From Acidobacteriota bacterium (GTDB lineage: Bacteria > Acidobacteriota > Terriglobia > Bryobacterales > Bryobacteraceae), in contig JAFDVS010000031.1 of assembly GCA_018268935.1 (NCBI GenBank), positions 1-64,000 of the forward strand: a DNA stretch of 64,000 nt. Reading direction: 5' to 3'. Each line of letters begins with the position of its first letter. Within the stretch, counting starts at the first letter, position 1. Both the position numbers and the translations under genes were made by a program. The notes beneath the pieces were generated by a model that was not told the origin of the DNA, searched no databases, and was given only the letters and a program-made list of their open reading frames with translations. This document shows, piece by piece, positions 8,481 through 16,859 of this stretch.

Positions 8481-10105
8481 GCTACCGCCATAACCTTCCT
8501 CTTGCGCACCCCGGTCCCCGTCGTGACCGATGCCTCTTCATAATTGAGGCCAGCGTCTTCGACTCGCTCTTCGTCAGGGACGTTGATGCTCGGATCGTCC
8601 TGCTGCTTCATGGCTCGTTGGCGGGCCCAAATGTCAGCTTCCTCTTCTTTCGTAAGGGGCAGGTAGTGTCTCATTATCGACTTGACGCGACTTGTCGTGG
8701 CAAGTCCGACCTGGTGTCGGAGGTCGCTTGGGTCCACACTCCCGATGAGATCGAGGAGCTCGGACCGCTCCGATTCCGTCAGCTTCTTGAATTCCTTCCT
8801 GTATTCTGCGAACTGCGCCTTGCCGCCAGTCGTCTCGTACCAATCCCTATTGAAGATAAAATGATGCGGACGGAGTAAGAGATCCTGGAACTCTTCGAGC
8901 GTGTCACCGAATGCCCGCTTGAAGAAGGTCGGGTCGCCGCTCACTACTCCGTGCGTCGCCTGCAAAATGATCTGCATAGCCCGGAGCTGGTAACGCGTCC
9001 ACTTCTCGCCGACGTGTGTGCGATCCGGCAGGTTCGTGGGCTGGTACCGCATCGGGAATGACCAGATACGCAGTCCGAGTTCTTCGTTCAGGGTGACGTT
9101 CAGGCGCATGCGCTCGAAGAGGTCTGCTGGCGTGTCATGAAAATTGTAGAGCATGTAGTTCGACATGCTCGTGAGTCCGAACTCGTGGGCATAGCGGATC
9201 GCCTTCTCATACGGAACCTTAAGGCCGAGGTGGTCGAATGCGATTCGCAGGGGCCTAAGGCAGATGGTCGAGAGCTCACGCAGGTACACGGGATCCTTGC
9301 ACAAGATGCGCGCGTCAACGCCCTGGTTGAAGTCCACACGTCGCTGGATCGGCACGCGCCCCCTCGTCAGCCTGGCGTCCGGGGTGAATCCGAGATCCCT
9401 AATCTCCGCGATGATCTCCCGGAAGCGAGGGCTTGCGACGACGTTGTTGTCCATAAGAATCAAGTCCTTCTTAGGGCCGTACATCGCCTCGATGTTCCTG
9501 ACTACGGAGGTGATGGATTCGGCGTCGCGCTGGTCCCCTTCTAGTTTGGGGACGCCGCAGAAAGTGCACTTGCGGATGCACCCGCGGGACGCGTAGGCGA
9601 AATAGGCATCCCGTACCGGATACTTGTACGCAATTTGATCAAGAATTCCGTAGTCGGGGACGAGATCTTCGATGGCGGGGCCGCGGTGGTCGTCCGAGTA
9701 AAGTTCCTCAGAGTACTCATCAAGCTGGAGCGCTTTCGACGGCGAGCCCGTCAACAGGCCCTGAATGAACCGAATCCCGTGCCACTCCTTTTTCTTCGCG
9801 AACTCTTCTGGCATGAGTGACGCGGCGATACCGCCCACGAAGATTTTGTCGGCGTGACCGTTCGCCACGCGAAGGGCAAAGTCTATGCTCTGCCGTATCC
9901 GCGCGAATTCGAAAGAGAAGAGCGTGGTGATGTAAATTCTGTCCCAAGCGGTCCCAAAGACCGAAAGGTCGTCCTCACCCTTGATGAACTTGACCCGGTC
10001 CTTCTTGCCATTCGGGCCATGGTACTGTGCCAGCTTCATCAGGCCGAGCGGTGGGTACTTGTTCTTGTAACCCGGCTCGATGAGCAGAATGTTCTTGTTA
10101 GCCAT
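8477..10105 (-). CDS. Radical SAM protein of unknown substrate
   Basis: 542 residues. The iron-sulfur motif Cys176-x3-Cys180-x2-Cys183 (SRGCIRKCTFCG) is intact. A SAM-binding barrel should follow up to about residue 400. Residues 1-150 resemble the Rossmann-like N-terminus of B12-type radical SAM proteins (ILLIEPGYKNKYPPLGLMKL), but I see no DxHxxG cobalamin motif, so cobalamin use is doubtful. The C-terminal tail is charged. The start overlaps the end of the DGQHR-like gene by 8 bases, which points to a shared function. Radical SAM chemistry beside a DGQHR protein and ParB-like proteins suggests nucleic-acid base modification, but the substrate cannot be read from the sequence. Confidence 0.85.
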   Translation of the reverse strand: MANKNILLIEPGYKNKYPPLGLMKLAQYHGPNGKKDRVKFIKGEDDLSVFGTAWDRIYITTLFSFEFARIRQSIDFALRVANGHADKIFVGGIAASLMPEEFAKKKEWHGIRFIQGLLTGSPSKALQLDEYSEELYSDDHRGPAIEDLVPDYGILDQIAYKYPVRDAYFAYASRGCIRKCTFCGVPKLEGDQRDAESITSVVRNIEAMYGPKKDLILMDNNVVASPRFREIIAEIRDLGFTPDARLTRGRVPIQRRVDFNQGVDARILCKDPVYLRELSTICLRPLRIAFDHLGLKVPYEKAIRYAHEFGLTSMSNYMLYNFHDTPADLFERMRLNVTLNEELGLRIWSFPMRYQPTNLPDRTHVGEKWTRYQLRAMQIILQATHGVVSGDPTFFKRAFGDTLEEFQDLLLRPHHFIFNRDWYETTGGKAQFAEYRKEFKKLTESERSELLDLIGSVDPSDLRHQVGLATTSRVKSIMRHYLPLTKEEEADIWARQRAMKQQDDPSINVPDEERVEDAGLNYEEASVTTGTGVRKRKVMAVA

Positions 10106-11111
10106 TTGAGATCACTCGCAGCTTTCCGTTTCCGCGCTTCGCGCGGATGACATTGAGAGCGGCCTTAACCCCAGCCTCTCCGCCGAGCCCGCTGAACGGC
10201 CCGCTGTTGCTCCAGTCCACTTCCAAAATGAAATCCGCGAGCTTGTTGCTGAAGTACCGCTTGTCGACAACGGCCGGTCCCGCCTCGGTAACCAGGTCAC
10301 CCGCAATGCCCATGAGCGCGTAAACGCCGACGCCTTTGCAAAGCAGCGTTCTCCGGGGATTGTCCCACCCGTCACGGAGCAGGAGGGCGACGGACGACCA
10401 GAAATCGAGGACCATCTGCGCGACCACATCGGGGCGTTGCTTCTGAAGAATCTTGGTTTGCGTGAGGAAGCGCTTGATGGCCTTCTGCATTGTGCGAAGC
10501 GAAGCCCGGCGCGTAAGCCCGGACGTAATGTGGCCGCCGAGGTTGAGTTGGCGGTACCACGGGGATTCGCGGTCGTTATTGAGATGCAGAGCAATGAAGA
10601 GTTCCGGCCTCTCAGAAGCGAGGTCGCCCGCGAGCGTCGCGTCGTGGAAATCCAGCAGGCTCGTGCTCAGCCCCTTGGCCTTGCTGTTGATTACATTGAA
10701 GACTTCCATTTCCTCGCGTTCCGTCAGGCCGATGAAGCACATGAACGGCAACATAAGGGACAAATCGTTGAGGTGGCCGAGGCGGTGCTGGCAGTCCACC
10801 TGCGTGAATAGCTTCTGGCCTTCTGACGCAATCGTCATGCGCGCGTACGGAGCTTTCAGACGTTCCAAGTGCCAAGCCCCGTCGGTCCGCTTGCGGGCGT
10901 TGAACGTCAGCGGGATTGTTGAGCTGTTCGCCTGCTGGATGTACCTACGGAAATCGAGGCTGTGCGCAGAATTGAAACGACGCTGGTACCCGCGCCCGGT
11001 GTCTTCATCGAGCACGTCCGCGAAGCTCAGGGCGTGCAGGACGTTCGCCGGCGCGAACCCGAGAAAAACCTCGCGCCCGGCCGACATTCCAAGGATGCCG
11101 TCAAAGGTCAC
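10098..11111 (-). CDS. DGQHR-domain-like protein (DCQHR variant)
   Basis: 337 residues and the first gene of the leftward operon. The signature reads Asp106-Cys-Gln-His-Arg110 in a TQVDCQHRLGHL context, where the usual Gly is replaced by Cys. A second family hallmark, VFNVINSKAKGLS, follows about 25 residues later. DGQHR proteins include DndB of phosphorothioation systems and DpdB of 7-deazaguanine DNA modification, and are remotely related to ParB. The gene overlaps the radical SAM gene. No dndC/dndD or dpdA homologue is present, so this is not a standard Dnd or Dpd locus. Role inferred: DNA-binding or regulatory/modification subunit. Confidence 0.78.
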   Translation of the reverse strand: MTFDGILGMSAGREVFLGFAPANVLHALSFADVLDEDTGRGYQRRFNSAHSLDFRRYIQQANSSTIPLTFNARKRTDGAWHLERLKAPYARMTIASEGQKLFTQVDCQHRLGHLNDLSLMLPFMCFIGLTEREEMEVFNVINSKAKGLSTSLLDFHDATLAGDLASERPELFIALHLNNDRESPWYRQLNLGGHITSGLTRRASLRTMQKAIKRFLTQTKILQKQRPDVVAQMVLDFWSSVALLLRDGWDNPRRTLLCKGVGVYALMGIAGDLVTEAGPAVVDKRYFSNKLADFILEVDWSNSGPFSGLGGEAGVKAALNVIRAKRGNGKLRVISNG

Positions 11112-11319
11112 GAACCAATGATATCAGCATTCTTCGCAGCGCTGGAGCGCCGTAGTTGCAGCCATCCGCTGCAGATTTGTCAGCCCGCGAATGCTCTTCT
11201 GAAAATTGAGCTCTACGACATTCGTCGAACAGCCGAACCCGCGCGCCATCAACGCCTTAGCGCTGAGCGAAGACGCATTGGGTTCTGCCATAATTTACTC
11301 CAGCGCGAGGAAAATACAC
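11112..11319. promoter_or_regulatory. Divergent intergenic region of the nine-gene block
   Basis: A 208-bp region separates the start of the leftward operon (11111) from the start of the rightward operon (11320). It must hold both promoters. On the plus strand a CATAAT box at 11289-11294 is a plausible -10 element, but I cannot find a matching -35. No operator-like dyad is obvious. Confidence 0.45.
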
Positions 11320-12333
11320 ATGGTAAAAAGCGGAGTTCTAGAACTCGTCCCCGTAGCCGACATCGAGCTCGATCGCACGAATCCGAGGATTCGGAAGTTT
11401 CTGGAGTTTTACGTGGAGCAACCCACGACCGACCAGATCTACCTCGCCCTCGGGGCGGCTGGAGACGAGGAGGGCGAAAGCAGCACCAGCTTCGAAAAGC
11501 TAAAGAACTCCATTCTCACGAACGGCGGAATCATTCACCCAGTCATTCTGAACCGACGGCCGGACGGAACCCTGGTATGCATTGAGGGCAACACCCGCGT
11601 CGCGATTTACAAGAACTTCCTGAAGGACAACGTGCCGGGAAACTGGCTGTCCATCCCAGCGCTGGTCCATGACGAGATGGACGAGAACCAGGCCGACGCG
11701 ATCCGTTTGCAGGTTCACCTCGTCGGCACACGCGCATGGGACCCATACTCCAAGGCGAAGTACCTGCACCACCTCCGTAACCAAGAGCAACTGCCCTTCT
11801 CCAAGATTGTGGACTTCTGCGGAGGACGCCAGAAGGAAGTGCTCGAGAGCATCAATGCGTACGCTGAGATGGAAGCGTACTACCGGCCCGTGGTGCCTGA
11901 TGACGGCAGCTTCGACACCAGCAGGTTCAGTGGTTTCGTCGAGCTTCAGAAGCCCGGCGTGAAGGAGGCCATCGCCAGGGCGGGCTTTGACCTCAGCGAT
12001 TTCGCGAAGTGGATACACGATGAAAAACTCTACCCTCTCTACACCGTCCGCTGGCTGACCCGCATTCTTGCGCATCCGAAGGCCCGTGAAATCTTCCTGA
12101 AGCACAACGCGAAGAAAGCCATGGAAGCGCTCGACAGGCCCGACCTGAGCAAGGCGCTCGGTGACGCGAGCATCGAGCAGCTATCGCAGGCGCTGAGCCG
12201 AGCCATCTACGCCTTGCCCTGGACCGAGGCAGAGCGGCTCCGAAAGGATCCCGGATCAGAGCTCGGCCAGACGTTGGGCGAAACCCTCACCGCCTTGACG
12301 GGCCTCCTGAGTGCCACGGGCACGGGAGCGTGA
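11320..12333 (+). CDS. ParB-like N-terminal-domain protein 1
   Basis: 337 residues from the ATG at 11320 (preceded by GCGAGGA). An upstream in-frame start at 11206 would eat most of the divergent promoter region. The ParB/sulfiredoxin-type fold is indicated by LVPVADIELDRTNPRIR (9-25), a SILTNGGIIHPVIL segment and EGNTRVA (89-95) in place of the classical GERR box. Such EGNTR variants occur in ParB-like proteins of DNA-modification and defence loci rather than in chromosome partition proteins. A helical region follows, without an obvious second catalytic domain. It is the first gene of the rightward operon; the next gene begins 3 bases after its stop. Confidence 0.78.
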   Translation: MVKSGVLELVPVADIELDRTNPRIRKFLEFYVEQPTTDQIYLALGAAGDEEGESSTSFEKLKNSILTNGGIIHPVILNRRPDGTLVCIEGNTRVAIYKNFLKDNVPGNWLSIPALVHDEMDENQADAIRLQVHLVGTRAWDPYSKAKYLHHLRNQEQLPFSKIVDFCGGRQKEVLESINAYAEMEAYYRPVVPDDGSFDTSRFSGFVELQKPGVKEAIARAGFDLSDFAKWIHDEKLYPLYTVRWLTRILAHPKAREIFLKHNAKKAMEALDRPDLSKALGDASIEQLSQALSRAIYALPWTEAERLRKDPGSELGQTLGETLTALTGLLSATGTGA

Positions 12334-12336
12334 GTA

Positions 12337-12747
12337 TTGGCCGAATCCAGTCAACATGCGGCTTTGGTCCGGATCATCATCGGCTACATCAAGCGCGAGC
12401 ACTCCCAAGTAACGGCGCTCGGAATCGTCGGTGATCATTCCAGTGCCATCGGCGCAGAGAAACCCAACCGTATTGAGGGTTTCGTACCTGACGTGTACGC
12501 CTTCGATGCGCCCCGGACGACTACGATCATTGGGGAGGCCAAGACCAAGGACGACCTGGAAACCGAACGCTCAAAAAGGCAGATCGCGGCCTTTCTGACG
12601 CACCTGCATTACCAGCCTGCGGGCGTGTTTATCATGGCCGTGCCTTGGCAGGCGAAGCGCCGGGCGCAGACGGTTGTTTTGACTTTGCAGAAGGAGGTGG
12701 GTGCCGCATCAGTCAAGACGGTTACCCTCGACGACCTCGGCCTCTGA
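12337..12747 (+). CDS. Small PD-(D/E)xK nuclease candidate
   Basis: 136 residues with a TTG start 3 bases after the preceding stop. The core reads Pro51-Asp52 (VPDVYAF) and, 14 residues on, Glu67-Ala-Lys69 (IIGEAKT), followed by a helix with a conserved-looking Gln. This order and spacing is the PD-(D/E)xK nuclease signature. The length is close to minimal single-domain nucleases of the VRR or Holliday-junction-resolvase type. Nothing else is fused to it. Directly upstream of the SNF2 ATPase, it is a good candidate for the cleaving subunit of a restriction-like complex. Family assignment rests on the motif only. Confidence 0.62.
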   Translation: MAESSQHAALVRIIIGYIKREHSQVTALGIVGDHSSAIGAEKPNRIEGFVPDVYAFDAPRTTTIIGEAKTKDDLETERSKRQIAAFLTHLHYQPAGVFIMAVPWQAKRRAQTVVLTLQKEVGAASVKTVTLDDLGL

Positions 12748-12753
12748 CGCCCT

Positions 12754-14238
12754 ATGCTGAAAACCCACCGCGCAGCAGATCTCACCGCAAAGCATCGCGG
12801 ATTCGCCTACCAGGTGGAAGCGCTCGAAGCCGTGAAGGACCTACCCTACTCTGCTGTTTTTCACGAACAGGGCCTAGGCAAGACAAAAATTGGCGTCGAT
12901 CTTGCCCTCTACTGGCTGGCGCACGACATGGTCGATTCTGTTGTCATCGTTACCAAGAAGGGGTTGCTGCGCAACTGGAAAGACGAGCTGAAAGTTCACA
13001 CGCACCTGGAGCCGCGCCTGCTGAGCCAAGATAAGCGCGCCAACTTTTTCGCGTTCAACAGCCCCGCCCGGATCTACCTAGCGCACTACGAAGTCTTGAA
13101 GTCGGAGCAAAAGCGTTTGGCTCTTTTCTTGCGCACCCGCCGCGTTGGCGTTTTGCTCGACGAGGCCCACAAGATAAAGAACCCCGATTCCTCTCTCACC
13201 AAGGTGCTGTTCACGCTCGCGAGTGGATTTGCTAGGCGGCTCATTATGACGGGCACTCCCGTAGCGAATCGCCCCTACGACTTGTGGGCGCAGATTCGGT
13301 TCCTTGATGGAGGGGTCGCGCTCGGCGCCAACTTCAATGATTTCAAACGCGACCTTGATCTCACGAACGACCTGGCTTCAGACCCGTGCCGCGTCGAGCG
13401 TTTCCAGCGCGCACTCGCGGGCGTCTTCGCACGCATCGCCCCGTTCACCGTTCGCGAGACGAAGGGAAGCGTCGAAATAACCCTGCCCCAGAAGGAGCTG
13501 CGGAACGTCGAGGTTGAGCTCGAATCCCGGCAGGGTGAAATCTACGAGCGTTTCCGAAAGGATCTGTCGGCGATTGTGGTCAAGGAAGGGAAAGCGGTTC
13601 TGGATGACGCGGAGGAAATGCTCAAGCGCCTGATGCGGCTCGTGCAGGTCGCCTCGAATCCAGTATTAGTCGATGACTCTTACCGCGCCGTTCCGGGAAA
13701 GTTTGAGGTCCTTCTGAACCTCGTCCACGCGGCTGTCGATGTTGGGGAGAAGATGATCATCTGGACTTCCTTCACCGACAACGTCGATTGGCTGGCCCGA
13801 GAGCTGGCGGACTTCGGCGCGGTCAGAGTTCATGGCAAGCGCAGCATTTTTGAGCGCGACCTCTCTATCAAGCGCTTCAAGACCGATCCGAGTTGCAAGG
13901 TCCTCATCGCGACGCCGGCAGCAGCGAAAGAGGGGTTGACGCTGACCGTTGCCAACCACGCGGTATTCTACGACCGGTCGTTCAGCCTCGACGATTACCT
14001 GCAAGCGCAAGACCGTATCCACCGCATTTCGCAGACGCGCTCCTGCTACGTTACGAATCTGATCGCCACCAACACCATTGACGAGTGGGTGGATGTCCTC
14101 CTTGCCGCGAAGCACCTTGCAGCGCAGCTCGGCCAGGGTGACATTACCCTGGAAGAATACTCTCAGCAGGCCACCTACGCTTACGGCGCAATGATCCGAG
14201 ACGTGCTTGGCCTCGATGGAAACCACACCAATGCCTGA
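12754..14238 (+). CDS. SNF2-family DNA translocase/helicase
   Basis: 494 residues. Motifs in order: a Q-like FAYQVEAL segment, Walker A HEQGLGKTK (37-45), a TKKGLLRNWKDEL segment (motif Ia), DEAHKIKN (136-143, motif II), MTGTPVANRPYDLW (motif III) and the C-terminal lobe ending in QAQDRIHRISQ (motif VI). It is a compact SNF2 ATPase with no extra domain. SNF2 proteins translocate on DNA without strand separation; they occur in DISARM, Dpd and other defence systems. It is preceded by the PD-(D/E)xK candidate (6-base gap) and overlaps the second ParB-like gene, so the rightward operon is tightly packed. Confidence 0.88.
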   Translation: MLKTHRAADLTAKHRGFAYQVEALEAVKDLPYSAVFHEQGLGKTKIGVDLALYWLAHDMVDSVVIVTKKGLLRNWKDELKVHTHLEPRLLSQDKRANFFAFNSPARIYLAHYEVLKSEQKRLALFLRTRRVGVLLDEAHKIKNPDSSLTKVLFTLASGFARRLIMTGTPVANRPYDLWAQIRFLDGGVALGANFNDFKRDLDLTNDLASDPCRVERFQRALAGVFARIAPFTVRETKGSVEITLPQKELRNVEVELESRQGEIYERFRKDLSAIVVKEGKAVLDDAEEMLKRLMRLVQVASNPVLVDDSYRAVPGKFEVLLNLVHAAVDVGEKMIIWTSFTDNVDWLARELADFGAVRVHGKRSIFERDLSIKRFKTDPSCKVLIATPAAAKEGLTLTVANHAVFYDRSFSLDDYLQAQDRIHRISQTRSCYVTNLIATNTIDEWVDVLLAAKHLAAQLGQGDITLEEYSQQATYAYGAMIRDVLGLDGNHTNA

Positions 14239-15241
14239 CATTAACAAAGGAAGCGTCTCCCCTCCGAGCGGCGAATCCATCACCATTCTGGGCGTTAAGG
14301 TCCCCACGACTACGCAGTTCCTCAAGCAGAGCAAGCTCAGGTTCTACGCAGACAATCCGAGGGTCTACTCTGTCGTGCGTGCGAACGGCAAAGTGCCAAC
14401 GCAGGATGAGATCCAGCAGCAGTTGAGCGAGCTGGACCACGTCCGCGAACTCCGTGATGACATCAGGCGAAACGGAGGGTTGCTTGAACCGTTGATTGTT
14501 CGAGATGGGACGCTCGACGTGCTTGAGGGGAATAGCCGCCTGGCGGCTTACCGCCAGCTCGCGGCGAAAGAGCCCATAAAGTGGGCCGAAGTCAAGTGCA
14601 CGGTGCTCCCAGCGGATGTCGAAGAGTCGCTAATTTTCGCGCTTCTCGGGCAATTTCACATCAAGGGGAAGAAAGATTGGGCGCCCTATGAGCAGGCTGG
14701 CTTCCTCTACCGTAGATTCAAAACCCACAACGTCACCGCCAGCAAGCTGGCTTCCGAGCTTGGCCTGAGCGCGAAGAAGGTCGGGCACCTCATTGACACC
14801 TACGACTTCATGGTCAAGCACGACGAGGTGGACATCAATAAGTGGAGTTACTACGACGAGTACCTGAAGTCGAACAAAATTAAGAAGGCACGCAACCAGC
14901 ATCCTGGTATGGATGATCTGGTCGTAGAGAGCATTAAGAGTGGCGACATCGAGCGCGCGATGGACTTGCGCGACCAACTCCCGGTCGTGTGCGCTTCGCC
15001 GGTGGTTCTAAAGAAGTTTGCCGAGGGCAAAATCACGCTCGGAGATGCCCACGAGCGGGCGGTGGATTCGGGGGCTGACAGCGTCCCCTACAAGCGCGCA
15101 ACCGCCTTTCGGAAATGGATAACGGAGCCAGAAATCGATACGATACTGGCCTCGTGCCCAGGGCGGGTACGCGACAAACTGCTTTACGAATTGCGGAAAA
15201 TTGCGCTCCGGATCGCGGCGCTCGAAAAGAAGCATGGCTGA
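14231..15241 (+). CDS. ParB-like N-terminal-domain protein 2
   Basis: 336 residues. I chose the ATG at 14231, which overlaps the SNF2 stop and has a GGAAA box 8 bases upstream. An ATG at 14216 is possible. ParB-like features are a LRFYADNPRVYS motif, then RELRDDIRRNGGLLEPLIV and LEGNSRLAAYR, the equivalent of EGNTRVA in the first ParB-like protein of this operon. A helix-turn-helix-like segment follows (about 170-200: ASELGLSAKKVGHLIDTYDF), which could bind DNA. Two ParB-like proteins in one operon may form a heteromeric DNA-recognition unit; that is inference. Confidence 0.75.
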   Translation: MPDINKGSVSPPSGESITILGVKVPTTTQFLKQSKLRFYADNPRVYSVVRANGKVPTQDEIQQQLSELDHVRELRDDIRRNGGLLEPLIVRDGTLDVLEGNSRLAAYRQLAAKEPIKWAEVKCTVLPADVEESLIFALLGQFHIKGKKDWAPYEQAGFLYRRFKTHNVTASKLASELGLSAKKVGHLIDTYDFMVKHDEVDINKWSYYDEYLKSNKIKKARNQHPGMDDLVVESIKSGDIERAMDLRDQLPVVCASPVVLKKFAEGKITLGDAHERAVDSGADSVPYKRATAFRKWITEPEIDTILASCPGRVRDKLLYELRKIALRIAALEKKHG

Positions 15242-15344
15242 AGCGCTGAACCGTCCGGGCTTCCGTCCGTTTGAAATCTGCCGATCTAAGGCCCGTTGCA
15301 AGTCCGGCACACGTGGCACAATGGTTCTGGAAACTTGAACTACT

Positions 15345-16040
15345 GTGCGGGCCCGATCCTACGTCGATGACGAGCGAGCTCTGGTCCGCCTAGCGACCTC
15401 GCGGGGCGGTTTCTTCGCGTCCAAGCAAGCCGCCGCCGTCGGCTACTCTGCGCCGAAGCGCAACTATCACGTCAACGCTGGCAACTGGGTCCGAGAGCGC
15501 CGCGGAATCTTCCGCCTCGCACTGCACCCCCTTCCGTCGCTGCCGGACCTCGTCCTCTGGTGGCTCTGGTCGCGCAATCGCCAGGATGAACCGCAGTCCA
15601 TATACAGCCACCAAACCGCGCTCTCGCTTCACGAACTCACGGATGTGATGCCATCGCGCGTCCACATGACGGTCCCCAGCGACTTTCGGCTGTCTGGCGA
15701 CGATTATTTCTCCCGGTCAGCGACAACTATTTCTCCCGACCGGGAGTTCTAATTGTCGTCCATCATTCGGCGAAGCGCAGCCATCCCGAAGGCTCTTGTC
15801 CTCCACCTAGCCGACATCCCGGCAGCCGAAATCGAGATCGTTGACGGCGTGCCGGTAACGAAGGCGCTTCGCACTCTTCTGGACGTCGCTTCAACGGAAG
15901 CCGTACCCATCGAGGATCTCCGGGCCGCGTTCGCCGAAGCAAAACGTACCGGCAAGATCACTCGAAGTGAGATCGCGGAAGCCGAGTCCGACCCGACCCG
16001 CCGAGACCTGCTGCGCAAACTCAAAGGAGGGAAGCACTGA
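15345..16040 (+). pseudogene. AbiEi-type antitoxin, interrupted by a 75-bp insertion
   Basis: GTG start at 15345. The N-terminal half reads like AbiEi (winged-helix segment FFASKQAAAVGYS, then NWVRERRGIFRLA). The C-terminal half reads KALVLHLADIPAAEIEIVD, then PVTKALRTLLDVA. Between them sits a 75-bp insertion (15691-15765) plus a 6-bp target duplication, 81 bp in total, so the frame is kept, but it brings a TAA stop at 15750-15752. Removing it restores DFRRSAAIPKALVLH across the joint. Downstream of the stop a GGGAG box and TTG at 15753, both supplied by the insert, could allow a restart. The type IV AbiE antitoxin normally represses the operon and counters the nucleotidyltransferase toxin encoded next. 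Confidence 0.82.
15691..15765. mobile_element. 75-bp MITE-like remnant with IS21-type ends
   Basis: The 75-bp segment starts with TG and ends with CA. It is flanked by identical TTCGGC hexamers (15685-15690 and 15766-15771), a target-site duplication. Inside are two direct copies of a ~22-base unit (around 15698-15719 and 15720-15741; GCGACAACTATTTCTCCC-like) and one inverted copy near the right end (GGGAGTTCTAATTGTCG). Repeated end motifs of this kind, TG/CA tips and 4-8 bp duplications are typical of IS21-family elements. No transposase is present, so it is a non-autonomous or collapsed element. Confidence 0.72.
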
Positions 16041-16859
16041 TGCCAGCAAGCCAAAGATACGCCGCAGCGGGCGCTTTCCGGCAAGCGCTCGAAGAACGGC
16101 TCAAGACGATCTCTCGCGAGGAGCGAACTGACTTTCAGCGCCTTTGCCGTCAAGTCGCCTTTGATCGATTCCTAGCGCGGCTTGCTCGCGTTGATAACCT
16201 AGACTGGATTCTCAAGGGCGGCTACGCGATGGAGCTTCGCTTCGATACGGCTAGGTCCACACGCGATCTCGCCTTCACGCTGCGCACGGGGAACAACGCG
16301 GCAGCGCTTCTTCTGCTTCAGCGGGCGGCAACGATCCACATCGGCGACTTCTTCAACGTTCCGCGTCGGCTAAGCGATGGCCGATCTGGATGCCGCTCCC
16401 TATGGCGGCGGGCGATATCCCGTTGAGGCGTGTCGATAGCCGGCCCTTCGTCCGATTCCATGTCGATGTCGGCATCGGCTACGTGATCGTCGAACCAATC
16501 GAGACGATGGCCGCACGAGACTGGCTCGCATTCGCGGAGATTGCTCCGCCATCTGTTCCGATGATCGCCCGCGAGCAGCAGTTCGCCGAGAAAATTCACG
16601 CTTACACTTTGCCGCGCACCAACCCAAACTGCCCCGTTCGAGACTTGGTGGATCTCTACCTCCTCACCGCATCTGGAACCTTGGATCGAGTGCGCTGTGC
16701 GGACGCTCGCCGCCGCACGTTCGACCGCCGCGCTACCCACGAAGTGCCAACCGAACTAACGCTCCCGCCACCCGTGCGTTCGCTGACGACTGCGAACTCG
16801 AAATCGAGTGTCAGGCAGCGTTCGAGATTGTGGAACGCTTCTGGGCGGGGCTTATGTGA
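16040..16859 (+). pseudogene. AbiEii/AbiGii-type nucleotidyltransferase toxin, multiply frameshifted
   Basis: The first ~105 residues (from 16040, start overlapping the antitoxin stop) contain the toxin motif WILKGGYAMELRF and the nearby STRDLAFTL, which fits the KGG...TxDxD pattern with the first Asp of DxD lying in RD. The frame then breaks: DLDAAPYGGGRYPVEA continues in frame from 16380, FVRFHVDVGIGYV and FAEKIHAYTLPR in the frame of 16390, and a final EIVERFWAGLM ends at 16859 in the earlier frame. At least three frameshifts are needed, so the toxin is dead. Loss of the toxin fits the interrupted antitoxin. Confidence 0.8.

Noticed and set aside
8477..10105. Cobalamin-binding radical SAM enzyme
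   Set aside because: The N-terminus looks like the Rossmann-like part of B12 radical SAM proteins, but no DxHxxG motif is visible, so I did not call it B12-dependent.
3429..15241. Known Dnd, Ssp, Dpd or DISARM system
   Set aside because: No DndC-type sulfurtransferase/DndD ATPase, SspB-E, DpdA transglycosylase or DISARM methylase is encoded. Only the DGQHR-like, ParB-like and SNF2 families are shared.
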